A DNA stretch of 64,000 bases, from positions 1 through 64,000 of the forward strand of contig CAJCJH010000086.1 of NCBI GenBank assembly GCA_903970615.1. Reading direction: 5' to 3'. Positions 38,931 through 47,294 of the stretch are shown here, one piece after another (position 1 is the first letter of the stretch; each line of letters starts with the position of its first letter). The notes beneath the pieces were generated by a model. It searched no databases. It was not told where the DNA came from and saw only the letters and a program-made list of their open reading frames with translations. The position numbers and the translations under genes are program-made. The DNA comes from Rhodospirillales bacterium. Its GTDB lineage: Bacteria; Pseudomonadota; Gammaproteobacteria; Nevskiales; Nevskiaceae.

Positions 38931-39911
38931 TCAAGATCGATCTCGATCCGCAAGCCATCCCGTCTGCCGATACCAAGCAACAGCGGTACCAAATCCAGCG
39001 GCGAGATCGTATCTGGGCGAAAATTTTGGCGATTCCGCTTGTTCGGCAGCGGATAGCGACCAGTCCTGATGCAGCAACTCGCGCAGTTTTTCGGTGTTGA
39101 GCATTTTCGGATAGCCGAGACGCCGGCCGAGGTCGCCGCAGCGCGCCGCCAACACCAGCGGCCAGCGCGGCAGCCGCCGGAATCGCGGATTGTGATTACC
39201 CACCGCCCGCGCGGCGGCGGCCAGGATTTCCTGCCAGCGGTAGCCGGCCGGCTGCGCGTCGGCCACCGCGCAGATTGCGCCGGTCGGCGTTGACGCCAGC
39301 AGATCAGCGATGGCCGTGACCAGATCGCCAACATGAATCAACGCCATTCGCGCTGCCGGATTGCCTGGCACCCAGACGGTGCGATACTCGGCCAGCTGAA
39401 AAAAAATCAGCGTCTCCAGATCGCCGGGACCATACACCGCAGGCGGTCGCAGCACGGTTGCCTGCCGGCCGAGCACTTCGAGCGCGGCCTGCTCGCCAGC
39501 GGCTTTGCTGGCGGCATAAGCTGAGAGTGTGGGCTCGCGCGCGGCGAGGCTGGAGACCTGCAAAAACTGCGCATGCGGCGCGTAACGCTGAGTGGCTTGC
39601 GCCAGCGCGCGGGTGGCATCGCGGTTAACCGCCATGAACTGCGCGGTATTGACCGCCTTGATCAGCCCCGCCAGATGCACCACGGCATCGGCGCCGGTGA
39701 CCAGTTCTCGCAGCGCCGCGACATCGCCCAGTGTGCCGGGCACCACTTCGAGATCGACATCGCGCCAAGCCTGATTGACTGGATCGCGGCGCGTCAGAAT
39801 GCGCACGCGATTGCCGCGCGTGGCCAGTTCGCGCACCAGGTGGCGGCCGACAAACCCGCTGGCGCCGGTCAACGCAATCAGCGGCCCGACTTCAGCTTGC
39901 GGCAACGGCAC
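38931..39911 (-). CDS. cerR: NAD(P)-dependent 3-oxoceramide reductase CerR (extended SDR)
   Basis: Extended short-chain dehydrogenase of 326 residues with the dinucleotide motif GASGFVG at 16-22, the active-site YAASK (Y132, K136) and a nearby catalytic Ser in QVSSLA. Generic annotation would call it an NAD-dependent epimerase, but in bacterial ceramide clusters this type reduces 3-oxoceramide after N-acylation. Its place between aasR and acpR supports that. The GTG start at 39911 lies 20 bases inside the end of aasR, so the two are coupled. The last hundred residues form the substrate cap. Confidence 0.85.
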   Translation of the reverse strand: MPLPQAEVGPLIALTGASGFVGRHLVRELATRGNRVRILTRRDPVNQAWRDVDLEVVPGTLGDVAALRELVTGADAVVHLAGLIKAVNTAQFMAVNRDATRALAQATQRYAPHAQFLQVSSLAAREPTLSAYAASKAAGEQAALEVLGRQATVLRPPAVYGPGDLETLIFFQLAEYRTVWVPGNPAARMALIHVGDLVTAIADLLASTPTGAICAVADAQPAGYRWQEILAAAARAVGNHNPRFRRLPRWPLVLAARCGDLGRRLGYPKMLNTEKLRELLHQDWSLSAAEQAESPKFSPRYDLAAGFGTAVAWYRQTGWLADRDRS

Positions 39912-41631
39912 GCTTGAGCTCGAACGCCCCTTGCAGATACAGCATCTTCGCTTTTGCGCGGCTCAGCTTGCCGGAGGAAGTCTGCGGCAAGGCGCGCGGC
40001 GAAACCGCCACCACCACGGCTTCCACGCCATGCCGCTGCCTCAGCACGCCGGCCACCGCATCGCGCAGCGCGTCGCGTGCGCCGACATCGGCAACACGGC
40101 ATTCAAACAGCACAACAACGTTCTCGCCCGCGCCGGCGTCCACCGCGAACGCCGCAACATCGCCGCTGCGCAGGGCGCTGACTTCGCTTTCGGCAGTCCA
40201 CTCCAAGTCCTGCGGCCAGATGTTGCGGCCGTTGAGAATGATCAGATCCTTGGCGCGCCCGGTGATGACCACTTCGCCTTCGGTGAGATAGCCGAGGTCG
40301 CCGGTGTTGAGCCAACCATCGGCCGAGAGGATTTTCGCCGTCTCTTCCGGATGCCCGAAGTAGGCTTCCATCAAGCTCGGGCCGTGCACGTAAATCACGC
40401 CGACGCGGCGATCGGGCAGCGGGCGGTTGAAATCATCACGCACTTCGAGCCGATGGCCGGGCAGGATGCGGCCGCAATGCACGAATTCGCGCGTGCGGCC
40501 GGCGCCGGCTGCGGGCGTGATCGCACGATGTTCGCGTTCGAGCCGGTCGGTGTCGATCAAATCCGCGCGAATGCCCTGCCCCAGCGGCGCAAACGACAAG
40601 GCCAGCGAAGCTTCCGCCATGCCATAGCTGGCGACGAAAGCTTGCGCGCGAAACCCGGACAGCGCAAAGGTATCGGCGAATTTCTGCAGCGGCTCCGGCC
40701 GCACCATGTCGCCGCCGATGCCGGCCGCACGCCAGCGCGAAAGATCGAGGTTTTCCGGCCCGGTTTTCTCGGCGCGGCGCGCGCAAAGTTCGTAGCCGAA
40801 CGTCGGGCTGTACGACAGCGTGCCGCCGTTGCGCGAGATCAATTGCAGCCAGGTCAGCGGCCGCCGCGCGAATTCGCGCGTGTGCAGATAATCGACCGAA
40901 ATCTGGCAGGTTAGCGGCGTCAGCAGAAAGCCCACCAAGCCCATATCGTGATACAGCGGCAGCCACGAAATGCAGCGGTCTGTCGGCCCGATTTGCAGAC
41001 CGTGCGCGGCAATGCCGCCCATGTTCGCCAGCACCGCGCGATGCGTCACCGCAACCCCGCGCGGAAACCGCGTGCTGCCAGAAGAAAATTGCAGGTAAGC
41101 GAGATCACTGGCTTTGAGCGGCGGCAAGGCGCCGCTCGCCGGCGCGATCGTATCGAATTTCGCCAGCGTGCCGCAGACCACGAGCGGCAAGCCGGCGCAG
41201 GCTTCGAGCAGCATGTTTTCGAGCGCGGCCGGCGCCAGTGCCGCCGTCGCCGCCGCACTCTCGACCATACGGCGGATATGCTGCAAATAATGGTCCTTGC
41301 CGCCGAGCGCGGCCGGCAAAGGCAGCGGTGCGGGCACCATGCCGGCGTACTGGCAGGCGAAAAAAGTGCGGACGAAATCGCCCTCGTTTTCGGCGATAAT
41401 GGCGATGTGATCGCCCGGCTTGAGGCCCGCGCCAAGCATGCGTCGCGCCAGTTGCAAGGCCTGCTGGCGCAGCTGCGCATACGGCAGGGCTTCGAGCAGC
41501 TCGCCTTTGCCCGAATAGAAATTCAGCCCGGCATCGCCTGTCGCCGCGTAATCCAGCGCTTCGCCGAGCGTTGCGAAACTGCTGCCGTTGCGAAACGGCA
41601 AGCCACTCGAACTGGGCGTGCAATTATTCAT
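39892..41631 (-). CDS. aasR: Fatty acyl-AMP ligase / acyl-ACP synthetase AasR of ceramide synthesis
   Basis: Adenylating enzyme of the FAAL/acyl-CoA synthetase family, 579 residues, expected to load a fatty acid onto AcpR via acyl-AMP. The ATP loop FSSGSTRFPRGVAVTH is at 183-198, NTGDLGYLTEG and ITGRAKDLIILNGRNI near 455-480 are the adenylate and hinge motifs, and SSGKLSRAK near the C-terminus holds the catalytic Lys. FAALs carry an insertion that blocks CoA use, but I cannot confirm it by eye. It is the first gene of the leftward ceramide run and overlaps cerR. The start at 41631 (MNNCTPSSSG) is the first ATG. Confidence 0.85.
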   Translation of the reverse strand: MNNCTPSSSGLPFRNGSSFATLGEALDYAATGDAGLNFYSGKGELLEALPYAQLRQQALQLARRMLGAGLKPGDHIAIIAENEGDFVRTFFACQYAGMVPAPLPLPAALGGKDHYLQHIRRMVESAAATAALAPAALENMLLEACAGLPLVVCGTLAKFDTIAPASGALPPLKASDLAYLQFSSGSTRFPRGVAVTHRAVLANMGGIAAHGLQIGPTDRCISWLPLYHDMGLVGFLLTPLTCQISVDYLHTREFARRPLTWLQLISRNGGTLSYSPTFGYELCARRAEKTGPENLDLSRWRAAGIGGDMVRPEPLQKFADTFALSGFRAQAFVASYGMAEASLALSFAPLGQGIRADLIDTDRLEREHRAITPAAGAGRTREFVHCGRILPGHRLEVRDDFNRPLPDRRVGVIYVHGPSLMEAYFGHPEETAKILSADGWLNTGDLGYLTEGEVVITGRAKDLIILNGRNIWPQDLEWTAESEVSALRSGDVAAFAVDAGAGENVVVLFECRVADVGARDALRDAVAGVLRQRHGVEAVVVAVSPRALPQTSSGKLSRAKAKMLYLQGAFELKRAVAAS

Positions 41632-42023
41632 GCGTTTGATGATTCGCTCGGTGATTCGTGTAGAGCATCGCCTGCTGAAGTGGAACCCGCAGCCGGTGAT
41701 GTTAACGCCGTCGTGCAGATGTCGTCTTGACTATCGATATTTGAAGATTTTGCGGCTGCGCGCGACCGATTTGATTCGGTTCGAGCGGATTTTTACATCT
41801 CCCGGTTTGAATGGCGCAGCAGATTTTAGCTGCTGAATCATTCCTTACAATTATTTTACAACTTAGCTGCAGCCACGGCATCCTTCGCGCCAGATTCGCC
41901 GGTAATGGATTCGATAGCAAGGCGCGAAGTCCCGCGATCCGGCGCGCCGAGCGATTAAAATCGCTAGTCCAGCCGATCGACGTTCGATCCACTCTCTAAT
42001 CCATTCTGTCTTGCCATTCTGTC
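41632..42023. other. Divergent spacer before the ceramide run
   Basis: About 390 bases between aasR (leftward) and the DUF815 gene (rightward). It is richer in A+T around 41740-41870 and holds the candidate promoter described at 41823-41850. An inverted repeat, CAGCAG at 41817-41822 and CTGCTG at 41830-41835, brackets the -10 box. I see no gene or RNA here. Confidence 0.5.
41823..41850 (-). promoter_or_regulatory. Candidate promoter of the ceramide gene cluster
   Basis: On the minus strand TTGTAA (41845-41850) precedes TAAAAT (41823-41828) by 16 bases, a fair sigma-70 match. The -10 sits in the loop of a 6-bp inverted repeat (41817-41835), which could be an operator. The resulting leader before aasR would be about 185 nucleotides long. 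A second TTGTAA copy lies at 41856-41861. Confidence 0.35.
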
Positions 42024-42797
42024 GTGAATTCCGAACCCACCCGCAGCGCACTCGCTTACCGCTGGCGCAACGCGGCATTAGCGCCGATCGTTCATCCGCA
42101 ATTGCAAGCGCTCGATGAACTGCTCGGCATCGCGCGGCAGAAAACCGAACTGCTCGCCAACACGCGCCATTTCGTCGCCGGCCGACCAGCCAACCATGCG
42201 CTGCTGACCGGCAGCCGCGGCACCGGAAAATCCTCGCTGGTGAAAGCGATGCTCAGCGAATTCGGGCAACACGGATTACGTCTGGTGGAAGTGCCCGCAC
42301 ACGAGCTCACCGACCTGCCGGACATCGTTGCGCCGCTGCGCGAGCGCGCCGAGCGCTTCATTCTTTATGTCGACGATTTCTCGGTGCAGGCCAACGATCC
42401 GGCGCTGGCCGCACTCAAAGCTGCGCTCGATGGCGGCATTGAGGAAGCGCCGGACAACGTACTGATTTACGCCACCAGCAATCGCCGTCACCTGATGCCG
42501 GAGTTCAAACACGAGAACGACGAATATCGTTTCCAGGAAGGCGAACTGCATCCCGGCGAAAGCAGCGAAGAGAAGATTGCACTGTCCGAACGCTTTGGAC
42601 TCTGGCTATCGTTTCCGCCGTTCAATCAGGAACAGTTTCTCGATGCGGTACGCTTGCACCTGCGCCGGCTCGGCTGCGAAATCTGGAACGAAGAAGTCGA
42701 GAAAGCTGCGCTGCGCTGGGCGCTGGGCCGCGCCTCGCGTTCGGGCCGCGTGGCGATGCAATTCGCGCGCGATTTTGCAGCGCGCGCCGCAGATTGA
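42024..42797 (+). CDS. DUF815 family AAA ATPase
   Basis: AAA-type ATP-binding protein of 257 residues belonging to the DUF815 family, with Walker A LTGSRGTGKSS near residue 60, Walker B-like FILYVDDF near 112 and a sensor-like IYATSNRRHL near 150. The family is widespread in proteobacteria and its role is unknown. It is soluble. The GTG start at 42024 begins the usual NSEPTRSALAYRW leader. It is divergent from the ceramide run and convergent with the acyl-CoA-binding gene. It is found in many genomes without ceramide genes, so I do not link it to the cluster. Confidence 0.88.
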   Translation: MNSEPTRSALAYRWRNAALAPIVHPQLQALDELLGIARQKTELLANTRHFVAGRPANHALLTGSRGTGKSSLVKAMLSEFGQHGLRLVEVPAHELTDLPDIVAPLRERAERFILYVDDFSVQANDPALAALKAALDGGIEEAPDNVLIYATSNRRHLMPEFKHENDEYRFQEGELHPGESSEEKIALSERFGLWLSFPPFNQEQFLDAVRLHLRRLGCEIWNEEVEKAALRWALGRASRSGRVAMQFARDFAARAAD

Positions 42798-42860
42798 AGA
42801 GAGATTTTTCGCGCGAGCTGAACCGCCATGAGCCGGCCGTAATACTAGCCCGCAGCCACG

Positions 42861-43118
42861 TTAGCCGAGCAGCTTTTTCACCTTGGCGATGTATTGCTTC
42901 ATCGCATCGTCCTGGCTGGTGCCCTTGAGCTTGGTCCAGGCATCGAACTTGGCGCGGCCCACCATATCGAGCATGCCAGGACGGCTGCCGCTCGCATCGC
43001 CTTCCGAGCCTTGCTTGAACAGCGAATACAGCGCGAGCAAATCCTCGTTGCCGGGGCGCTTGGTCAGCGTTTTCACGTCTTTCTGCGCTTTGGCGAATTC
43101 TGCTTTCAGGTCTGCCAT
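42861..43118 (-). CDS. Acyl-CoA-binding protein (ACBP family)
   Basis: Protein of 85 residues with the ACBP fold: LKAEFAKAQKDVKTLTKRPG, then YSLFKQGSEGD near residue 31, where Tyr and Lys contact the CoA phosphates, and KFDAWTKLKGTSQDDAM near 55. ACBPs are mainly eukaryotic and patchy in bacteria. They buffer long-chain acyl-CoA and donate it to enzymes, including eukaryotic ceramide synthases. A clear ribosome site (GAGGAC) precedes ATG 43118. It lies about 1.2 kb from aasR across the DUF815 gene, so a link to ceramide synthesis is possible but only by position. Confidence 0.92.
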   Translation of the reverse strand: MADLKAEFAKAQKDVKTLTKRPGNEDLLALYSLFKQGSEGDASGSRPGMLDMVGRAKFDAWTKLKGTSQDDAMKQYIAKVKKLLG

Positions 43119-43267
43119 GAACGGTCCTCGTTAATTTTATAAAGTTGTTGCGATCGATCCGCGGATGCTGTTCATCGATAGTGATGATGAGCTTTCGATT
43201 GATTACGCGATGCTGGACTCGACGGATGTAAGCCTCACTGACGAATCCGCACCAGTTTACGAAACCT

Positions 43268-43756
43268 TCAACGCCGTTGCAGCGTTATGAAAGCGTAAGC
43301 GTGCGCGTGACGCACATCCGCTGCGTGCTCCTCGCGCGCGGTCTCCAGCCATTCGACAGGATCGATCGGCGGAAAAAAAGTATCGCCTTCAACTTGTGCA
43401 TGAACGCGTGTGAGTTCCAGCCGCGTCGCCAGCGGCAAAGTCTGTTGGTAAAGCTGAGCGCCGCCGATCACCAGCAATTCACCTTCGGCCTTAGCCGCGA
43501 GCGCGTGCTCAAGATTTGCGAACACTTCAACGCCGGTGGGCGCTACGAAGCTGGCATCGCGCGTCAACACCCAATTGCGGCGGCCATCGAGCGGCTTGCC
43601 GAGTGAAGCCCAGGTGCGGCGGCCCATCAGGATGGTGTTGCCGAGGGTCAACTTGCGGAAGCGTTTCAGATCGTCCGGCAAGCGCCACGGCAGATCGCCA
43701 TCGCGGCCGATGGTGTGGTTTTCGGCGAGTGCGGCGATCAGCACAAGCGGGCTCAT
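43268..43756 (-). CDS. folA: Dihydrofolate reductase
   Basis: Reduces dihydrofolate to tetrahydrofolate with NADPH, regenerating the folate oxidised by ThyA, which is encoded 1.3 kb upstream on the same strand. The 162-residue protein has the N-terminal LIAALAENHTIGRDGDLPWRL, the catalytic Asp in LPDDLKRFRK near residue 28, NADPH-loop MGRRTWASLGKPL near 44, and VIGGAQLY near 97. Length is normal for chromosomal type I DHFR. No sign of an acquired resistance allele. Confidence 0.96.
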   Translation of the reverse strand: MSPLVLIAALAENHTIGRDGDLPWRLPDDLKRFRKLTLGNTILMGRRTWASLGKPLDGRRNWVLTRDASFVAPTGVEVFANLEHALAAKAEGELLVIGGAQLYQQTLPLATRLELTRVHAQVEGDTFFPPIDPVEWLETAREEHAADVRHAHAYAFITLQRR

Positions 43757-43782
43757 GTTCGTTGCGGCACTCGCATGCGGGC

Positions 43783-44910
43783 TTAACTGCGATTGAACAG
43801 TTGCAGGATCAGCGGCCGCACGCCGCTCTGGATTTCAGCGCCGGTGGTGACATTGCTCTGGATAAATAGAGCTGCCGCGTAGCCGACGTCGAGATCGACC
43901 CAGGGCGTCGAGCCGTACAAGCCAGGATCGCTGATTTCCGGACCGGCGCTGCCGGGATGCAGACTGTCCGCGGCAATGAACCAGCCGTAGGAATAGCCCG
44001 GTTGATCGCTGGTCTCCGGCGTGTAGGTGACTGGCAAGCCGGCGATCTGCGACTGACCATATTGATCGAGAAATTGCTTCGATAGCACCGCTTGCCCAGC
44101 CGTATTTTTCCCGCCATTCAGCACGGCTTGCAGGAACAAGGCGTAGTCCTTCACCGAAGTATTTCCGCCGCCGGCGACATTCGGATTCGTCGCGTTACCC
44201 TCGGAGGCAAGGGAAAAACTGAAGCTCGACATGCCGAGCGGCGTGGCGATTCTCTGGTTGAAGAAATCCTGCCAGGCCAGCCCGGACAGAACTGTTGCGA
44301 TATAACCCGCCACCTGATAATCCGATCCGCCATAGCCGAATGCAGAGCCGGGCGTGGTTTCGAGCTTGGCGTTTGCTATGTTTTGCACGCAGTCGCGCAT
44401 GGTGATGAGCACTGGTGTGTCGAGGCATGCCGGCTGGCCGGGCGCGAATAGATGCGGCAGGCCAGACGTATGATTCAGCAACATGCGCATGGTGATTGCG
44501 GCCTTGTCGGCGGGCCAAGTGATGGTGCCGTCAAAGTAATTGGAAACCGGCTGATCGAGATCAAACTCGCCCTGATCGGCCAGCGTGACGATCGCCGCGA
44601 CTGTCGGCGCCTTCGACGCGGAAGCAATGGGAATAACGCTATCTTCGGTGAGGTTCCCGGCGGCATAGCTGAATACCGGACCATTTGCCGTGAGCAGGAT
44701 GAAGGCCAATCCTGGCACGGTGCCATTGTCCACGTAAGACTGTAGTTTAGCCTGCAGAACCGAGTAGTCCGTCGTCGTCGATGGCGGTGTTCCGCTTGAA
44801 GAACTGCCGCCGGAACTGCCCGCAGACCCGCTACCGGAACAGGCCGCCATCGACATCAGCACCAGCGACAGTGTCCAGGAATGCAAGCTTCTGCTGCGTA
44901 GCGTATTCAT
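43783..44910 (-). CDS. Lipoprotein serine hydrolase of the class C beta-lactamase family
   Basis: Protein of 375 residues with a lipoprotein signal (LVLMSMAAC) and a Ser/Gly-rich linker (SGSGSAGSSGGSSSSG), then a beta-lactamase/DD-peptidase-like domain. The nucleophile motif S-x-x-K is in IASASKAPT near residue 100. The usual YxN motif is replaced by YGG (FGYGGSDYQ near 195), and no normal KTG/HxG motif is seen near the C-terminus. An esterase or peptidase is therefore likelier than an antibiotic-inactivating enzyme. ATG 44910 is chosen over GTG 44922. It lies between folA and thyA, probably without functional link. Confidence 0.82.
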   Translation of the reverse strand: MNTLRSRSLHSWTLSLVLMSMAACSGSGSAGSSGGSSSSGTPPSTTTDYSVLQAKLQSYVDNGTVPGLAFILLTANGPVFSYAAGNLTEDSVIPIASASKAPTVAAIVTLADQGEFDLDQPVSNYFDGTITWPADKAAITMRMLLNHTSGLPHLFAPGQPACLDTPVLITMRDCVQNIANAKLETTPGSAFGYGGSDYQVAGYIATVLSGLAWQDFFNQRIATPLGMSSFSFSLASEGNATNPNVAGGGNTSVKDYALFLQAVLNGGKNTAGQAVLSKQFLDQYGQSQIAGLPVTYTPETSDQPGYSYGWFIAADSLHPGSAGPEISDPGLYGSTPWVDLDVGYAAALFIQSNVTTGAEIQSGVRPLILQLFNRS

Positions 44911-45032
44911 TGGCGTCGACACCGTATTGACACCCCATCTATCACAACAATCTAGCCGCGTGAATCGGCGATTGTCGGCCTCACGGCAACTGCTTCCTCA
45001 ACCGAAAGTTTACGCGCTCGCGGCTGCGCCGG

Positions 45033-45827
45033 CTAGATCGCAACCGGCGCCTTGATATGCGGCCACGGCTCGTATTCGCTGAGCTGGAAATCTTCCAGCT
45101 TGAACGCGAATAGATCACTCACTTCAGGATTCAGCCGCATGATCGGCAGCGGCTTGGGCGCGCGTGAAAGCTGTGTGCGCGCCTGTTCCAGATGGTTGGA
45201 ATATAAGTGGCAATCGCCGCCGGTCCAGACGAAATCGCCGGGCTTGAGACCGACCACCTGCGCGATCATCAAGGTCAGCAAAGCATACGAGGCGATGTTG
45301 AACGGCACGCCGAGAAAAATATCCGCGCTGCGCTGATACAACTGGCAAGAAAGCTTACCGCCGGCGACGTAAAACTGGAACAGCGCGTGGCATGGCATTA
45401 ACGCCATCTGATCGAGTTCGCCGACATTCCACGCGGAGACCAGCAGCCGCCGCGAATCCGGCGTCTTGCGCAATTGTTCCAGCAGTTGCTGAATCTGGTC
45501 GATCTGGCGGCCATCGCCGGCAGGCCAGCTGCGCCATTGCTTGCCATACACCGGGCCGAGTTCGCCCTGCGCATCGGCCCATTCATTCCAGATCGAAACG
45601 CCATTTTCCTTCAGATAAGCGATATTGGTTTCGCCGCGCAGGAACCACAGCAGCTCGACGATGATCGATTTCGTGTGCAGCTTTTTTGTCGTCAGCAGCG
45701 GGAAGCCTCGCGCCAGATCAAAGCGCATCTGATAGCCGAACACCGAGCGCGTACCGGTGCCGGTGCGATCGGTTTTCTCGTTGCCGTGTTCGAGCACATG
45801 GCGCATCAGATCCAGATACTGCTGCAT
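45033..45827 (-). CDS. thyA: Thymidylate synthase
   Basis: Methylates dUMP to dTMP with methylenetetrahydrofolate, giving dihydrofolate for FolA. The 264-residue protein begins [15 protein letters not shown], has [17 protein letters not shown] near residue 22, and the catalytic cysteine in [12 protein letters not shown] near 146, followed by [18 protein letters not shown]. The length equals the E. coli enzyme. It lies downstream of lgt and the tautomerase on the same strand, an arrangement (lgt-thyA-folA) common in gamma- and betaproteobacteria. Confidence 0.97.
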   Translation of the reverse strand: MQQYLDLMRHVLEHGNEKTDRTGTGTRSVFGYQMRFDLARGFPLLTTKKLHTKSIIVELLWFLRGETNIAYLKENGVSIWNEWADAQGELGPVYGKQWRSWPAGDGRQIDQIQQLLEQLRKTPDSRRLLVSAWNVGELDQMALMPCHALFQFYVAGGKLSCQLYQRSADIFLGVPFNIASYALLTLMIAQVVGLKPGDFVWTGGDCHLYSNHLEQARTQLSRAPKPLPIMRLNPEVSDLFAFKLEDFQLSEYEPWPHIKAPVAI

Positions 45828-45847
45828 CGATCAATCCCCCTGTTCGA

Positions 45848-46237
45848 TCAGACGTCGACCTTGAATCCGAGCGCGATATCCGCACCGGACTGACCGCCGC
45901 GCAAGCCCCAGTTTTCACGCGGCACTTCGTGCAGAATCACTTTCACGTCCGTCGGCGCGATACCGAGCTCGCCCAGCCTTGCCACGATCTCTTTGTAGAG
46001 CGCGCGCTTGGCCTCGTTCGAGCGGCCGCTGAACAGGCTGATCTCGACCAGCGTGTAGTTTTCACTGGCATCTGCGCCGAGATTGAAATCGGCAGCCTCG
46101 AAAGTTTGCAGCCGCAAAGTGCGGTCGCGTTCGGGGATTTTGATCGCCGCCACCATCGCCGCGTGGACCGCTTCGATGATGGCACTGCGTTCAGCGGGCA
46201 GACGCGGCCGGCGGATCGAGATCAGCGTGCTCGGCAT
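45848..46237 (-). CDS. Tautomerase-superfamily protein (Tautomerase_2 type)
   Basis: Small enzyme of 129 residues from the 4-oxalocrotonate tautomerase superfamily. From ATG 46237 it begins MPSTLISIRRPRLPAERSAI, which places Pro at position 2 as the expected catalytic N-terminal base. The longer frame to 46351 would bury it, so I reject it. The C-terminal half has EISLFSGRSNEAKRALYKEI and VKVILHEVPRENWGLRGG, typical of the longer, fused-type subfamily. The natural substrate is unknown. It lies 7 bp after lgt and 20 bp before thyA and is probably co-transcribed with them. Confidence 0.83.
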   Translation of the reverse strand: MPSTLISIRRPRLPAERSAIIEAVHAAMVAAIKIPERDRTLRLQTFEAADFNLGADASENYTLVEISLFSGRSNEAKRALYKEIVARLGELGIAPTDVKVILHEVPRENWGLRGGQSGADIALGFKVDV

Positions 46238-46244
46238 GGCGCGT

Positions 46245-47057
46245 TCAAATCGTCGCGCGCGGCCGCGAGTAGCCGTAAGCCAAGAACGCGATTCCGCCAA
46301 TAAACATTGGGATGCAGAGCTGCATGCCCATCGTGAACCAGCCGCTGCCATAGAGGTAGCCGAGTTGCGAATCCGGCAGGCGTACGAATTCGATGCCGAA
46401 ACGGAAGATAGCGTACATCACCAAAAACAGGCCGGTAATCGCAAACGGGGGGCGCGGCTTGCGGCCGTAAATCCACAGGATTGCCAGCAGGCTCAGGCCT
46501 TCGAGCGCGGCTTCGTACAACTGGCTCGGATGATGTGGCAGGTTGTCGCCGGCTTTCTGGAAAATCATGCCCCAGGGTTCGGTGGTAACCGCGCCCCAGA
46601 GTTCGCCGTTGATGAAGTTGCCGATGCGCCCGGTAAACAAGCCGAAGGGGACAACAACCGCGATGAAATCCGCCACTTCGCTGACGCGCAGTTTGTGTGA
46701 GCGCGCGAACAGGAGGATCGCCACCACCACGCCGAGCAAGCCACCATGAAATGACATGCCACCCTCCCAGATGCGGAAGATAGTGAGCGGATCCTGACCC
46801 GGCAGCCAGCGGCCCTGATCGTCGTAGGAATAGAACAGCAGATAGCCGATGCGGCCGCCGAGAATTACGCCCAGCACGACATAAAAAAGCACATCGGACA
46901 CCCGCTCCTTCGACCAGTTCACATGCGGCCAGCGCCCGCGCACGGTAGCGAGCCACCAACAGCCCCAGAAACCGAGCAGATACATCAGCCCGTACCAATG
47001 CACCTTGAGCGGGCCGAGATGCACGGCGACGGGGTCGATATTCGGATGAACGAGCAT
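46245..47057 (-). CDS. lgt: Prolipoprotein diacylglyceryl transferase
   Basis: Inner-membrane enzyme that attaches diacylglycerol from phosphatidylglycerol to the lipobox cysteine of prolipoproteins. It has 270 residues and about seven helices. The Lgt signature GRIGNFINGELWG lies near residue 143, HYLLGFW-type YLLGFWGCWW near 28, and a conserved HPSQLYEA near 175. It serves the lipoproteins predicted in this window and works upstream of LolCD. It heads the lgt, tautomerase, thyA unit. Confidence 0.96.
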   Translation of the reverse strand: MLVHPNIDPVAVHLGPLKVHWYGLMYLLGFWGCWWLATVRGRWPHVNWSKERVSDVLFYVVLGVILGGRIGYLLFYSYDDQGRWLPGQDPLTIFRIWEGGMSFHGGLLGVVVAILLFARSHKLRVSEVADFIAVVVPFGLFTGRIGNFINGELWGAVTTEPWGMIFQKAGDNLPHHPSQLYEAALEGLSLLAILWIYGRKPRPPFAITGLFLVMYAIFRFGIEFVRLPDSQLGYLYGSGWFTMGMQLCIPMFIGGIAFLAYGYSRPRATI

Positions 47058-47294
47058 GCGTAGTGGTGAGTTTGGAAGCGTGAAAAGTTGTTAATGAGAA
47101 CTTTAACGAAGCACCGAATGGCGTCAGTTCGACCGGATTAAACCATTCGGATTGATCCTGCTACCGATCCAGATTTCAACTGGCCGCAACGATCACCAGA
47201 CCGGCCGGGATTCATCTCCGACAGCAAGATTTTCCGACAGCATTCTAGTCGAGGCCGCAGCTATAAACGGTTTCAGTCGACGATCGGCAGGCCT

